Assembly (NCBI GenBank): GCA_965649825.1
Contig: OZ287697.1
Location: 1,674,001-1,738,000, forward strand
Source of the DNA: Penicillus capitatus
Taxonomy: Eukaryota; Chlorophyta
DNA length: 64,000 nucleotides
Reading direction: 5' to 3'
Shown: positions 23,869-35,345 of the stretch, in pieces
Layout of the letters: each line of letters begins with the position of its first letter
Position numbering within the stretch: position 1 is the first letter of the stretch
Made by a program: the position numbers and the translations under genes
Notes under the pieces: model-generated
Told to the model about the DNA's origin: nothing
What the model saw: only the letters and a program-made list of their open reading frames with translations
The model's database searches: none

Positions 23869-24741
23869 CTAGACACCACACCGGGTAGGACGCATGGGCA
23901 GATCGACGCAGGAGCACACGTTTTCCATCTCGTGGACCAGATGTGCCACATCGGGCCGTCCTTTCTTCTCCGGAGGCGCCGACGGCACAGTGGCTGTTCC
24001 AGTCTCCGCCTTCGCGACGGAGTGGTTTTCTTCGCGCTGAGGCAGCAGCGCGGGATCGAACAAAGCGCTGGGAGCTTTCGCATCGACTGGGGGAGGAACA
24101 TCGCAGTCCATGACGTAATCCATCGCGTCTGTCCCGATGGATGACGGGGATGTCGATCTGCGTCGGTTCTGGATCTCCGGTGACGCGCAGCCACCTTGGC
24201 TTCTTCGCAGCTTCGTCGATTTCTTTCGCACCCCACCGGAGGACAGCGTCTCGGTCTTCCTCCTCTGCGCCCTCTCGCGACGGGTCTCATGCCTGTGCCG
24301 CATCCACCTGGCCGACCACGACGGCTGCCATCCAGCCTCGTAGAAGAGCCTCTGCAGTTTCGCGACCTGTCTCTCGGACAGGGCGTAAGTGAACCGCGTC
24401 TTCGAGAAGTAGTTCCTGCGGATGGCTTCGGAGAAAACGTCGGCGACGAGACATTCGCCCTTGTGCGGGTAGATCCCGATTCCGCGCACTCGGATCTGGG
24501 CCGGAAATCTGCCGCTCCACGCTATCGGATCCAGTTCCCACCCTCCCTTGCACTTCGACTCGAATACCCCGTGCAGAACGCGAGCTTCGTAGTTGTAGAG
24601 AAACACGGGCGTCCCCGGAGGAATCTTGGAAACGGCGTGGATGTGACGCGGGGGCAGTCCAAAGAGCTTCTTCGCCCGACACTCCGCTTCCGTCGCGTTC
24701 GTGCAGCCGAAGATGAACCCGCTCGGAGCGTCCGACCCCAT
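23869..24741 (-). CDS. DCD-domain protein (left arm)
   Basis: A single-exon gene for 290 residues, with the start chosen at 'MGSDAPSGFIFGCT'. The open frame runs further upstream but there lies antisense to the RCC1-like gene. Residues about 7-135 form a Development and Cell Death domain, with family hallmarks in order: 'GFIFGCTNATEAECRAKKLF', 'FGLPP', 'PGTPVFLYNYEARVLHGVFE', 'ELDPIAWSGRFPAQIRVR' and 'NYFSKTRFTYALSERQ'. The rest is basic and probably disordered, ending in a Cys-containing tail ('CSCVDLPM'). In plants DCD proteins take part in ER-stress and cell-death signalling; any such role here is inference. It starts 34 bp from the divergent RCC1-like gene. Confidence 0.87.
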   Translation of the reverse strand: MGSDAPSGFIFGCTNATEAECRAKKLFGLPPRHIHAVSKIPPGTPVFLYNYEARVLHGVFESKCKGGWELDPIAWSGRFPAQIRVRGIGIYPHKGECLVADVFSEAIRRNYFSKTRFTYALSERQVAKLQRLFYEAGWQPSWSARWMRHRHETRRERAQRRKTETLSSGGVRKKSTKLRRSQGGCASPEIQNRRRSTSPSSIGTDAMDYVMDCDVPPPVDAKAPSALFDPALLPQREENHSVAKAETGTATVPSAPPEKKGRPDVAHLVHEMENVCSCVDLPMRPTRCGV

Positions 24742-24775
24742 TCCTGATTCCCGAAACGAAACGACACAACGCGTA
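24742..24775. promoter_or_regulatory. 34-bp gap between divergent start codons
   Basis: Only 34 bp separate the ATG codons of the DCD (-) and RCC1-like (+) genes, so 5' UTRs and promoters must overlap each other or lie within the neighbouring gene. The same spacing is kept in the mirror copy (59828-59861). Confidence 0.6.
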
Positions 24776-25914
24776 ATGCAATTGATCGGGCACGGGTATC
24801 TAACCGATATCCCTGAGGTCGTGCCTCCGTCCGCGACACTCCTCCTCGGCGGATGGGGGATCAGCGGCGCCGTCCTCGATGGCGGAGAACTGCGGTTGTG
24901 GGGGGCGTCGTCCGAGAAACACGAAGACGTGGTCGTCGGATGTCTCGGATGGCAGACGCTCTGCTTAACGAGACGCGGCGACCGTCGCCTCCACGTCCTG
25001 CCGACCACTCCGTGCGACACGTCCCATCCCGTCCTCTTGAAGCTTCCTCGCTGGACGAACGTCTGTCGAATCGCAGCAGGTGAAGGCATCACCCTTTCGA
25101 GCGGGGCAGGTGGCAGGAGGTTTAGGTGAGGGTCACGTGCTGTGCGCGATGGAGGATGGCTCCGTCTGGTCTTGGGGCGAGAATCGCAACGGCTGTCTGG
25201 GCATCGGCAGGCGTGATGTGACAGCGGCATCCCTGCAGTGTGTTCTGGGACCGGGTTGCGACGAGGGAGATCTGATGGCCACGGAGCCCGTGCGTTGGGT
25301 GGCCTGCGGCATGGTGCACAGCTGTGCCGTCACGCAGACAGGAGACGTGTTCTGCTGGGGATGCAATCTGCACGGAGAATGCGGACAGATCTCCAAGGAA
25401 GACATCCCGGAGCCGCGGCACGTGAAGGAGATGGGAGGTGTGGAAGTGCAGTCCGTCTCGGCCGGACTGCATCACACCATGGCGCTATCAGGTCCCGCAG
25501 AACTCTCTCCCTGCACCGGATCGCACGCTCGGTGTGTCTAGCGAGCGGCGACGTGTACGGATGGGGGTCCAATGCCGACGGACAGTTGGGCGTGGCGGAA
25601 CAGGTGCTGCATCCTCTGCCTGCCCTCGTCGACGCGCCTCTGTTGGAACACGCGGATATCGTCAAAGTGCGAGAGTGGAGCAACGGCGGTGCGGAAGGGG
25701 TGGTTGGGTTCAGGTGTGCTGCGGGGCGCGTCACACGATGGCGCTGTCGAAAGGGGGCGTCGTCTATGGGTGGGGATGGAATGCCTTTCAACAAGTGTCA
25801 CGCGATCTCGCATCGTCCTGCATCTCTGAGCCAGTCGTTGTCGATTCGGACTGCAGAGACATCGCCACAGGCCACTGGCATTCCATCTTGCTCAAAGGGC
25901 GGCGGCGTTCATGA
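24776..25914 (+). CDS. RCC1-repeat protein (left arm)
   Basis: Four exons (24776-25079, 25126-25491, 25542-25666, 25714-25914) with introns of 46, 50 and 47 nt give 331 residues. RCC1 repeats follow the family pattern: 'GSVWSWGENRNGCLG', 'GDVFCWGCNLHGECGQ', 'GDVYGWGSNADGQLG' and 'GVVYGWGWNAFQQV', each preceded by a 'G..H...L' strand ('GHVLCAM', 'GMVHSCAV', 'GLHHTMAL', 'GARHTMAL'). At about 330 residues it has room for five or so blades, fewer than canonical RCC1, and the first blades are degenerate. The closest functional idea is a SERGEF- or RCCD1-like propeller, but I cannot choose. Its stop overlaps the EMC3 stop tail to tail. Confidence 0.86.
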
Positions 25915-26891
25915 TGTGACGGGCGGCATCTCCAGGAGCCGCTTCAGAAGGGATGTGGCACGTCGCTCCGCTTTCTGTAACCGCCAGTGGTGCTCGTACT
26001 GTCGATGGCGCCGTTTAGACAGCGAGGACGTCCAATACGATGCTTACCAGTTCCAGTTGGTCCTTTTCGTTTGCAAAGGCCTTCTGCGTATCTCCTCCCG
26101 GTCCCATGTTGGACATGGGGTTCATCTGACGCCTCATGAGCTGCGTGTCGTCGATCGTGTCTTCGCGGAAGAACAGCGAAAAGACGCCGCGCATTCCGAA
26201 GAGCAGCAGGATGTAGTAGGACAGTCCGGTGAAGTAAGACACGTCCAACGCCTGCATGTCCATGCCCCTCTGCACAGCAGCACCTCCAAAGAGCGCCGGA
26301 GAATGCGCCTCACCTGCAGCATCGGGCGAAAGCGGGGACTCAGCGAAAAGGGCACCCGGCCCAAGACGAATCCAGCAAAGAAGTAGTTCACCCAGGCGCC
26401 CATCATGATCTGCACCGAACGCAAGGATCGCACGACAGATGGGGCGCCTGTCGGTCTGTCGTTGCCTGAGGAATGAGTCCCGTCAGCTGCGATTTCAGCA
26501 TGTTGACCATCATGGATGGATCCGTGGCAAAGGTCTCCTGCAGCGATCTGGATTCGACCTTCTGGCAGAGGATCCCACTGTCCTGAGAACAGAGCTGCGT
26601 TCTGCGCTTCACGAAGGCGCCGTGTGGGATCCATGCGCCCTGGTCGCGGAGCTTCTGGCTTTTGGCGACGGCCTGAGCTTCGCGTATCTCTCTGAGATCC
26701 TGTTTGCGCCCTTCGTTGCCGAGGGATATCAGCTGTCGGCACGCGCGGCGTCGGATTGGGAGCGGCGAAGACAGGCGACGCACTTTACTGACGTACTGTC
26801 GCAGGAGCATCATCAGCACGACGGCGCAGGTGAGCGGAATGAACACCCATAGCAGCACGTGTCGGTCCAGTACAAGGTCGTGGTATCCCAT
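25909..26891 (-). CDS. EMC3: ER membrane protein complex subunit 3 (left arm)
   Basis: EMC3 is the Oxa1/YidC-superfamily core of the EMC insertase, which places transmembrane helices into the ER membrane. Exons 26466-26891, 26314-26409, 26048-26269 and 25909-25998 give 277 residues, close to the 261 of human EMC3. Recognisable parts: the luminal start and first helix ('LDRHVLLWVFIPL'), a basic cytosolic stretch ('SKVRRLSSPLPIRRRACRQ'), 'DPSMMVNMLKSQLTGLIPQ', 'MMGAWVNYFFAGFVLGRVPF', 'RFRPMLQ', 'ALDVSYFTGLSYYILLLFG' and the tail 'LELYEHHWRLQ', matching the conserved LEL..H.W. Intron 1 (26410-26465) begins with GC after CAG; without that splice the conserved 'LIP..GAW' junction is lost. The last 6 nt overlap the convergent RCC1-like gene. 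Confidence 0.93.
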
Positions 26892-27186
26892 CCGCTCAAC
26901 AGCTAAGGAAGAATCAATTGCCCTGCTAATGATTCTGATGGTTCCCTTAGATGACGAACAACGCGGGGCAAGACACAGGGGATGCAGGCGAGGCGATCAT
27001 CGACGTCGCTTTTGCGGATGCTTCTTGTTCGGCGCTGCTGTCGTGGTCACTGCCGTGAGGCGTTCTGTAGGTCCGAGCACGCGTTGCGGGTTTTGAGCTG
27101 ACGGTTACTCTTGATTGACCTCTTTTGCGACTTAATCCCCATGACACGAGAATTCGCCCGCAATTTGTCTTTTGACTTTTTGACCA
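26892..27186. promoter_or_regulatory. Divergent spacer EMC3 / BHR-P1
   Basis: 295 bp between opposite start codons, so both promoters should lie here. No TATA-like box or repeated operator stands out. The mirror copy (57415-57711) has several substitutions. Confidence 0.45.
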
Positions 27187-30100
27187 ATGCGACGCGACTA
27201 CGACTCATTACGGAGGAGTCCGGTGCACACGGCGCTGTGCTTCCTGTTGCTTGCTCAAGGGTTGGAGGCGTCGTCTCTCGCCGCCGCGAAGTCAGGTAGC
27301 TATTTTCATTAACCTCCCGTCAGCTTCCGTCTTGGGCGCAGCTTCGCCCTTAAACGAAGAACGTGCGCGAGACGTGCTGCTGTTTAGGGAATGCCTTGGT
27401 GGACATCCGCCCCCAGCGAAACGAGCGTTTCGAAGAACAGCACTTCAAAGTGCGACATTCGCCTTCGATCCATCTCACTCTAACTTCCCATCTCTTCGCC
27501 AGAACCCACCGCCCCAGAGGAAACTGCACCAGCTGTTGGACTTCTTCGGCGGAGATTTCGGTACGGCAGCAGAAGAAGTTTCGCCGGCGTGAGGTGTGTC
27601 GTCTGCAGAGTGCGATCTGTCGGAAAGAGTGATCGACCGTGCGTTGGATGGCGGTTCGAGAACGTGGCGCATCGACGATGAGCTTTGGGAAGACATCGAC
27701 GAAGATCTGCAGGAGATCGTGAACTGCTCCGAGGAGGGAGACACTCTTCTCTTCGACGTCTCCGACACACTTCGGCCTTCTGGCCAGATCACTCTTCCTT
27801 GGTCACTCACACTGACTGCCGACACTCCGGACACCGACCTCGTCGAGGGCGTCTTCCCAGAGACTCGACGGAAGACGACGTTCACGTGTCAGCCCGATGT
27901 CCAAAGCCTGTTCCTCGTGAGGTAAGCGGCATTCCTTATGGCCGACCGATTCCGATGATGTCTCGGAGTTCAGGTCTCCGGACGTACTGTTTGCGAATCT
28001 CGCCTTCGCGGAATGCGCCCTGAACGCTGACGAGTCGACCGCCATCATCGACGTCGGGGCATGCGACGACGACGACCGCGGCACCATCAAGCTGCATCAC
28101 GTGGTGTTCCGTCGGAATCATCTCGACGGCACCGTCGCCGTGCTCCTGAACGAGGGGTCATGCTCCTCAGTCGAGATGGTCGACGTCCTCTTCGAGGGCA
28201 ACACATGCTCTGGACGCTGCGCCGCCGTGCTCTCGAACCAGAACGAACTGACGAACGTTCGGATCCGTGACAACAGGCAGATCGATGCGCCTGGCGTTCC
28301 GGCCATCCTCTACGCCCCTCCAGAATCCAGCACGACGCTTCGAAGCATCGTAGCATCGGAGAACGACGGTCCCATTGTGCACGTGCATCGCGGAGAGGTG
28401 CAGATGAGGGACTCGATCTTCCGTCGGAACAGAGAGATCGACAACACAGAAGGCGAAGCGCACGGTGCCGGCGTCTACCTCACTGGCGGCGAAGCCGACA
28501 TCCGCCGATGCAGCTTCGAAGACGGCAATGCGCTGCTGGGTGCAGGTCTCTTCGCCGACCGGTCCAGCATCTCCCTCCGAGATTCGAACTTCGAACGGAA
28601 CAGAGGATCGGTCGGCGGGACAGCCGTTCACCTCTTCCGCTGCCTCACCGTCGACGTCCGAAACTGCACATTCTCCGAGAACCTCGTTCCAGCGCTCGCC
28701 GGAGCAGGCATCCTCTCGAACGCCACAGATACGTTGAAGATCCGACAAAGCACTTTCGTTCAGAACACTGCTGACGATGGGGGAGCAATTTGCATCGTGG
28801 GCGGCGGCGAAGTGGAAGTGGTCGATTCCGAATTCGAGAGGAATGGCGCAGACATCAGTGGTGGTGCGATTTACGTGGAAGAGACAACGTTGTCGATCGA
28901 GAGAACCGTCTTCCGCAGCAACACGGCATCGAGTAACGGAGGAGCTGTCGACATCCGCGACTCCTCTCCAGCCGCTTTTCGAAATCTGACATGTCAATTC
29001 AACTCGGCAGCCGTCGGTGGCTGTCTCCATCTCCGGAAGACTTCGATTGCGATGAACGACTCCCTCATTCAGGAAAATTTGGCAACAGAAGACGGCGGAG
29101 GGATTTCGGTGGCGTCGACCAACTTTGCGAATATCGCTAGATGTCGTTTCCTCGGCAACAACGCTACAGGCCATGGCGGTGGTGGCAAGTTCGGCAAAGT
29201 CGATCTGCAGATCGAAGACACGGTTGTTTCTCGCAACCAAGCGACATCTGGGGCAGGTTTTCTTTTGCAAGAAGGAGAGATCACCATTGTCGACTGCACA
29301 TTCGAGGCTAATGCTGCCGAGAGCTACGGAGGTGGCATGACTTGCGGAACAGACGGTCGTCTCACTGTCCGAAGATCCACATTTCGACAGAACAGAGCCG
29401 AGAAAGGAGGTGGAGGCAGCAGTGTGATTGCAAACTGTTTGGCGAGCTTCGCCAATGTGACATGGACATTGAACAAGGCAGCCACAGAGTGTGGAGGAGG
29501 CGCCCTCGTCGAAGGAGCATACGCAGCATTTCGGGACTCCATTTTCCAAGGGAACACTGGACAGAGAGGCGGGGGTAGTTGTATGAGAGGCTCCTCTGCT
29601 CAGTTCATCCGCGTTGTCTTCCGTGTCAATTCTGCTGTAACCTCAACCGGAGGACTCCTTGCCGAAAACAGCACTGCAAGCGTCAGTGACTGTCAGTTCG
29701 AGGCCAACTCTGCAGATGTTGCCGGCGGCGTGTCTGCCAGAGAGACGTCTCGAGTGACATTAGATCAATCCCGTGTCATTCGGAACATCGCCAGAAATCA
29801 AGGCGGAGGACTGAGCATAAATGAATTTTCCGATCTGCTGGTAACCAATTCGATCATCGCTTCGAACTCGGCCACAGGATCAGGAGGTTGTGTGTTTGTA
29901 CATAATGCAACCGTGACGTTTGTCAACGTCACGACATCTCTGTGCTCAACGGATGGTGCTGGAGGCGGTATTTTGATCATTGAAGCGCGTGTTAATTTCA
30001 CAGATTCGAGATTCAGTTATTCGAAAGCTTTTTTTGGCGGCGGGATCTCGGTGCACTCTGGCATCCTCTACTTGACGAACTCTGTCGTGAATGCATGCAA

Positions 30101-33100
30101 AACTAACTTCTCAGGAGGCGCTCTTGCTTTGAGCGAATCCGCCGCAACGATTCAATCCACTAATTTTTCGAACAACTTCGCAGAAAATGGAGGAGGCATC
30201 CAGCTGATAACATCTCGCTTGTTATCCAATAATGTGACATTCTTCAAGAATACTGCTGGTAACTTTGGCGGCGGACTTGTGGCAGGAGAAGCAAGTTCTT
30301 TCCGATTGACGAATGTCTCTTTGATTCAAAATACCTCGCCATATGGCGGAGGCGTGGTCTTGATGCAAAATTCTGATGGGTACATGGACGAGTGTTTTGC
30401 GCATAGCAACTCCGCCCTTATACACGGAGGGATGGCCAACGTAGACAACAGCAAACTGACAGTTCAGGGAGGAACATTTCTGGAAAACGAAGCGACTGGT
30501 GGGGCAACGTTTGTCGTAGTCGATGGCCGACTGAGCCTTGATGGTGTTGATGTCATCAACGGATCCAGCACCCACTGGGGTGGCGGCCTGTATGCAATAG
30601 CTGGCAGTTTTGTGACGATTTCCCGTTCCAGTTTCGTCTCCAATCGTGCCGAGTTTGGAGGAGCAATAAATCTGCGCGAGTCTTATCTCTGGGCTGACGA
30701 AGTGCGCTTTGTCAGATGCCGGGCGTCCATTGACGGGGGAGCGATCCATGCCAACGTCTCATCGTCCATGCTGTGCACGAACTGTGCGTTCGATAACAAC
30801 TTCGCCGTCGGAAAGGGAGGTGCTGTCAACATTGAATCAGAAAAGACGCAGCTCCTCGCCTATCAGTGCGACAACTGCACCTTCTCGGACAATCGCGCGG
30901 TTCTCGGAGGTAATCGATCAGCCCTCATCTCTTCCGTCGTCGTTACTGTGTTCAACAGGGGCCATTCATCTGGTAACGGCAGACGGGGCGAAGGACTGCA
31001 CGGCACACAACGCCAACTGCACCTTCCTCGCTCTGCGAAGCGCACATTTCACTGGAAACCAAGCATCATCGGCAGGCGGCGCCATTCTCTCGAGCGATCT
31101 CAATGCCATCCGTGTCCGCTGCTCCAACAGATCGCGCCCTTATTCTCATCGCTACGTGACGAGGAAGGAATTCGAATCTCTGGGCATCCTCAACTCCTTT
31201 GACCGCATCTGCGCCAAGTGGAAGGGAAACGAAGCGGACGTTTATGGGGATACTCTGGCCTCTTACGCTCGCCGTGTCAAAAAAGTGATCCGTTATGAAG
31301 ATCGGGATTTCGAAGAGGAAGTCAAAGGCAATCGATACTTTGTGCGAAACCATGTCAGTGGAACGCAGATCCCCAGTCTATACGTCGAGGCGGTGGATGC
31401 TCTGGGACAGGGACCCGCCAGCGGCGCCGGAAATGCCACGGTTTTGGCGACCATGGTATCTCCCGAAAAACTCTTCTCTGGATCCATCGGCGTGCGACTG
31501 GACGAAGGGGTAGGGAACTTCTCAGGAGTGGCCGGATACCGCGAAGCTGGATTCTATAACGTCCGCGTGAACTTCAGTGAGGAGAGCATTCCGCCCTTCA
31601 CCATTGTCGTCGAGATCCGAGGATGTTTGATCGGCGAGGTCGTGGCGGCCAACGGGACCATCTGTCAGCCTTGCAACGGCAACAACTACAACTTCTTCCC
31701 AGATCGTGCCGATCCAGGATGCCAGTCGTGCCCAGACAACGCCGACTGTGACACGGCCGTCATTCTCCCGGATGCTGGGTACTGGCATCGAACTCCATGC
31801 TCAGACCACATACAGGAGTGTCTGACCAAAGACGCCTGTGACGAAAAGAACAGAACGAAAGATCTCCGCGAACATGCAGCGATCGTCGAGAATTGCCAGT
31901 TTTCCGAGCCCTTTATTCTGAGCTATGCCGACGTCCAATGTCGCGAGGTACGTATCCCGCATCATCCATGGAGTCCTGATGGTTATATGACGCCTCTGTT
32001 GCTCGATAGGGTTACAGAGGTCCTCTGTGTGGTTCTTGCGAGGCTTCTTATGGGCGCATACAATCCTTACGTTGTGGACCCTGTGGTTTTCGGTTCGTCA
32101 GTTTCATTCTGGTGCTCTTCATCATCATCGCTCTTCTCGTCCACAGCGCCATAACTATCACAGGCAGTCTTCCTCAAAAGAAGACGCTCGTCAGAGATAT
32201 GAATCAACACCAAGGGACTTCATCAACTCTGCCAATAGAATCCATGTCCCCTCCACGTGCTCCTGGAGAGAAACGAGAGTCGCCCAATGCAGTCCCTCAT
32301 GCTCGTAAAATGCAATCCGTCGAGATGCCGCGTAGGAGGCACGATCCTTCCGAGAGCCTCGGGTTGTCTAGGCTTCAACCAACTCCACCACCAACAACTC
32401 CACCGCAAGCTTCGGCGCCAGAAGAGCCCGAGCAGCCGAAAAAAGACACCGTGCAGCTTGCCAAATGGAATGGCACCGAAATTATCAAGGTAACAATACC
32501 ACTCTCACTCTTCTCGTTCATTTTGTCTCGTCTAGATAGCGAACAACTATTTTCAAGTGATTGAGATTGCTATGTCGATCAATGTGAATTGGACAACGGC
32601 ACTCACCGGCGTCTTTAAAGCAGCCCGTAAGATCTCAACGTATTCTCATTTGCGTCTGATGCACGATGGAATTGTCATTGCAGAGTTCTTGAGCGCTACG
32701 GTGTCGGAAGCAGTGGCCGGTTCCGTAGAATGTCTCATCCCAGAGAATTTTGCCATTCCTCGATCGGCTATGCCCACCGTGTTCAACATCATGGTGCCGA
32801 TGCTGGTGTCAAGCTTGTATTATATTTTCTGGTTCATCGTCTTCCAATACACCAAGGAGACCATCAGCTTTTTGGCCAAGCGCTGCATCCTCAGCTTCAT
32901 GGTAGTGTCCTACCTCTCCTACATCACCATCACCGAGACCGCCATCAACGTCCTGTCCTGCATCGATGTCTACGATTCACTGGAGCTCGGTTCGAATGCG
33001 ACGCATGCCTACTGGGCAGTGGACACATCTCTGCGATGCTATGAAGGTTCCCATGCCGTGCTTGTTGCCCTCATTGGATGGCCCGTCCTCGTCTTCTTCT

Positions 33101-33744
33101 CTTTCGGTTTTCCCGCTGGCCTCGCTGCACTGCTGGTGCTCGAGAGAAAGAGACACAGCATGGAGAATGAGTGGCTGTTCGAGGCAACCGGTTTCATGTA
33201 CCGTGCCTACAAGACGGAATACGTCTACTGGGAATGGGTCATCATACTGCGTAAGGCGATCTTAGCAGTGGTGGCTGTTTTCTCTTACGAACTCGGTGGC
33301 AATTTGCAGGGTGTCTTGGGCGTCTCCGTCCTGGTATTTTCCCTTTACTTTCAGACTATCTGCCAACCCTACGATAACGATTTTGCAGTGCTCAACCAAT
33401 ACGAAGGCCTTTCATTGCTCATTTGCTCGCTGACGTTTGTCTCTGGCCTTTTTTTCAACGACGAGCGTACCTCTGATACTGCCCGAATCATTCTCACGAT
33501 TGTCCTGTTTTCTGCACATTTGGGGATGTTTGTTTTTTTCTTCGTTGTCTTAATCAAAGCTGCCGCAGAATTTTCTAAAGCTGTTTTGGAGGCTGAATTA
33601 ATTGACTATAACTCAGAGAAAGGATGGTTTCATGTGATCCTGGTGTTTCTGCGATCGCGCTGCCCGATATGGCTGGTTCTGCTTTTCAAGCGTATGATGG
33701 GACATCCTGTCCTGACAGTCCCAGGCAATACTGAACATGCCTAA
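27187..33744 (+). CDS. BHR-P1: giant beta-helix membrane protein
   Basis: Eight exons (27187-27295, 27342-27560, 27609-27921, 27974-30909, 30959-31947, 32010-32489, 32536-32626, 32684-33744) total 6198 nt, 2065 residues, with all phases matching. Signal peptide 'ALCFLLLAQGLEA' sits in exon 1. The N-terminal domain ends near 213. Beta-helix coils with GGAI, 'FxxN' and sequons fill about 214-1400. A Cys-rich region follows ('CQSCPDNADCDT', 'GYWHRTPCSDHIQECL', 'GPLCGSC'), then one membrane segment ('ILVLFIIIALLVHSAITI'), a Pro-rich linker, and some seven or eight more segments with the conserved 'GFMYRAYKTEYVYWEWV'. It lacks intron 2 of BHR-A to D and has a larger ectodomain. Possible roles include adhesion, surface sensing or recognition of other cells; the sequence does not decide. 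Confidence 0.9.
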
Positions 33745-33834
33745 ATTCATCATCCCTCCCGACATGTCTGTCATGTACAGAGCATAAGTCTGGTCCATTT
33801 GTCCACCGTATGATTGGTTTTTGTTGTGATTTCA

Positions 33835-34000
33835 TTTAGTTGCTATCCATTTCTGCTTGCCTATTGTTAGGTTTTATTTGTTAGGCGACGCTCTCCCTGT
33901 GATGTCAACGCACTAAAAAGCTCATTATACAATCGAACGTTACCATTGTAATTCTTCTGCAAGAGCTCTTGGCTCTTCGCATCCTTCCCTTTATTGCATG
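33835..34000. repeat. Direct repeat copy 1
   Basis: Aligns with 36740-36907; the best part is 'GTAATTCTTCTGCAA' plus about 40 nt. On the minus strand both copies can be read as 'KDAKS..LLQKNYN'. Confidence 0.6.
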
Positions 34001-35214
34001 GTTTTGGAGCGTTGAACGCTCCATTGTTTGTTCTGTTTTCGCCATGTGCCTACGACTTCATCGCTTTGTGCGTTTCGCGTCCTCTTCTTTGTGCTTCGTC
34101 TAAACTTTTACGTTCGTGTTTTGAGAGAATTTACAAGTAATCATCTTTGAAATGCAGAGACGCACACAGGGACGAAGAGAGCATGGTCAACACCGATGCT
34201 AGAGACCACGATATATGGAATCGTCAAATCTTATATTCGGTTTTAAGACTTCATGTTGTCGAAGCCGTCGAAAATCAACTTGATGCTGTGAAGAAAGGTT
34301 GCCGACACCCTCTTGCGCTACCTCACACTCAGATGTCGTCGGAATGGACACGGATCTCTCCCTCGTCTGCACGTCAAGCGAGGACTTCTAGGGGAAGAGG
34401 AGCAGAGGAGTCTTTCTCGTTCGCGTTGACTCATTTCCCAAGCCAGCGGAAGCCTTAAGGTGAGATTAAGTTAGGTGAGAATGGATAGCGAAGACCAAAC
34501 TAAAGGTGCAGTTAACAGACAGCTTGTTACAGCAGGTGACAACAGATTGTTTTGACAACTGAATGTGTGCAGCAGACAAACACAAGAAGAGACACTAAAG
34601 TGAATCGAAAGATGTTCTATGTGTCCAGTCCTCGCTTTTGTACGCTTCTAGTGATGGGACCGATGGGAGAAGGCAAGAATATTCTAGGAAGTTGCGAGAG
34701 TAAGTTGCCCGGTAAGTTCGCAACGAGACTGAAAAAGTTCACTACTGTCATTCGGTCGAGCGCGTTTGGCATCGGCCATGGGTGCCGCGTAGTAAATATT
34801 TTAAAAGCCGAAACGTTTCTTACACCTAACTCATCATGAGTCTCTATCTAATGCTTTCGATCGCAACATCCCATCAGTTCTGTCTGTCGCATCGGACTGT
34901 CATCTTCCCGATCCCTCGTCACCAATGTGACATCATGGTTCCGTACCATGAGGAGTTCACACTACGAAATTCTAGAAGTTTCCTAAAACTTCAACATGAA
35001 ATCTACAAGGGGTTCACAGTCTTTGTCGCCATGACCTCTTTATAGCAGTTGAGCGTAACGGCGGTTACGTCGTGCGGCTTTAGGCGCAAGAATGGCAAAT
35101 GACAAAACAACGTTTCGCTAATTACAGAGACGTCCCATTGGCACTTAATCAAAATCACACCATTGTCACGCGGGGGTCGCCGCGCCAAACGATCAAACAC
35201 AGCGAAAGGCTTTT

Positions 35215-35345
35215 CGTTTACAGAGCAAAAGTTCACACGTGTTTACGTTCATGTCTTTGTATACCACAGGTGATATAAACGTCGCATAAGCGTCCCTTCG
35301 GAGACAGAACCCTCGAATATCTAGACAGTCACAATGTGACAGCCA
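35215..35345 (-). repeat. Dispersed repeat copy 2
   Basis: Reverse-complement match to 9795-9935, sharing 'GGTTCTGTCTCCGAAGG' and 'CAAAGACATGAACGT' at similar spacing. Differences are scattered, so the copies are old. Confidence 0.6.

Larger units (their letters stand above)
20671..33800 (+). repeat. Large inverted repeat, left arm
   Basis: The reverse complement of 50805-64000. Corresponding positions sum to about 84600-84603 across the genes and 84671 at the outer end, the shift being explained by an extra tandem-repeat unit in the right arm. The arm carries F-box/LRR, DCD, RCC1-like, EMC3 and BHR-P1. Proteins of the first four differ from their mirror copies at only a few residues each. 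Because position 64000 is the window end, the outer limit is not seen. Confidence 0.95.

Noticed and set aside
24742-25230. N-terminal extension of the DCD frame to 453 codons
   Set aside because: The extension is antisense to RCC1-like exons 1 and 2, begins with a non-ATG codon, and is low-complexity Pro/Ser/Arg. The DCD domain begins right after the ATG at 24741.
25238-26386. Plus-strand frame of 382 codons crossing RCC1-like and EMC3, mirrored at 58217-59347
   Set aside because: It only briefly matches the true RCC1 frame (exon 3) and otherwise reads introns and antisense EMC3. Correct splicing explains both genes.
27590-27592. Stop codon before the N-terminal domain of BHR-P1
   Set aside because: It lies within a 48-nt intron (27561-27608); splicing gives a continuous 2065-residue protein.
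28167-29549. Long minus-strand open frame (460 codons) inside BHR-P1, and its mirror at 55327-56430
   Set aside because: It is antisense to a beta-helix exon with clear repeats. Cys- and Val-rich composition follows from the repeated sense codons, and there is no domain of its own.
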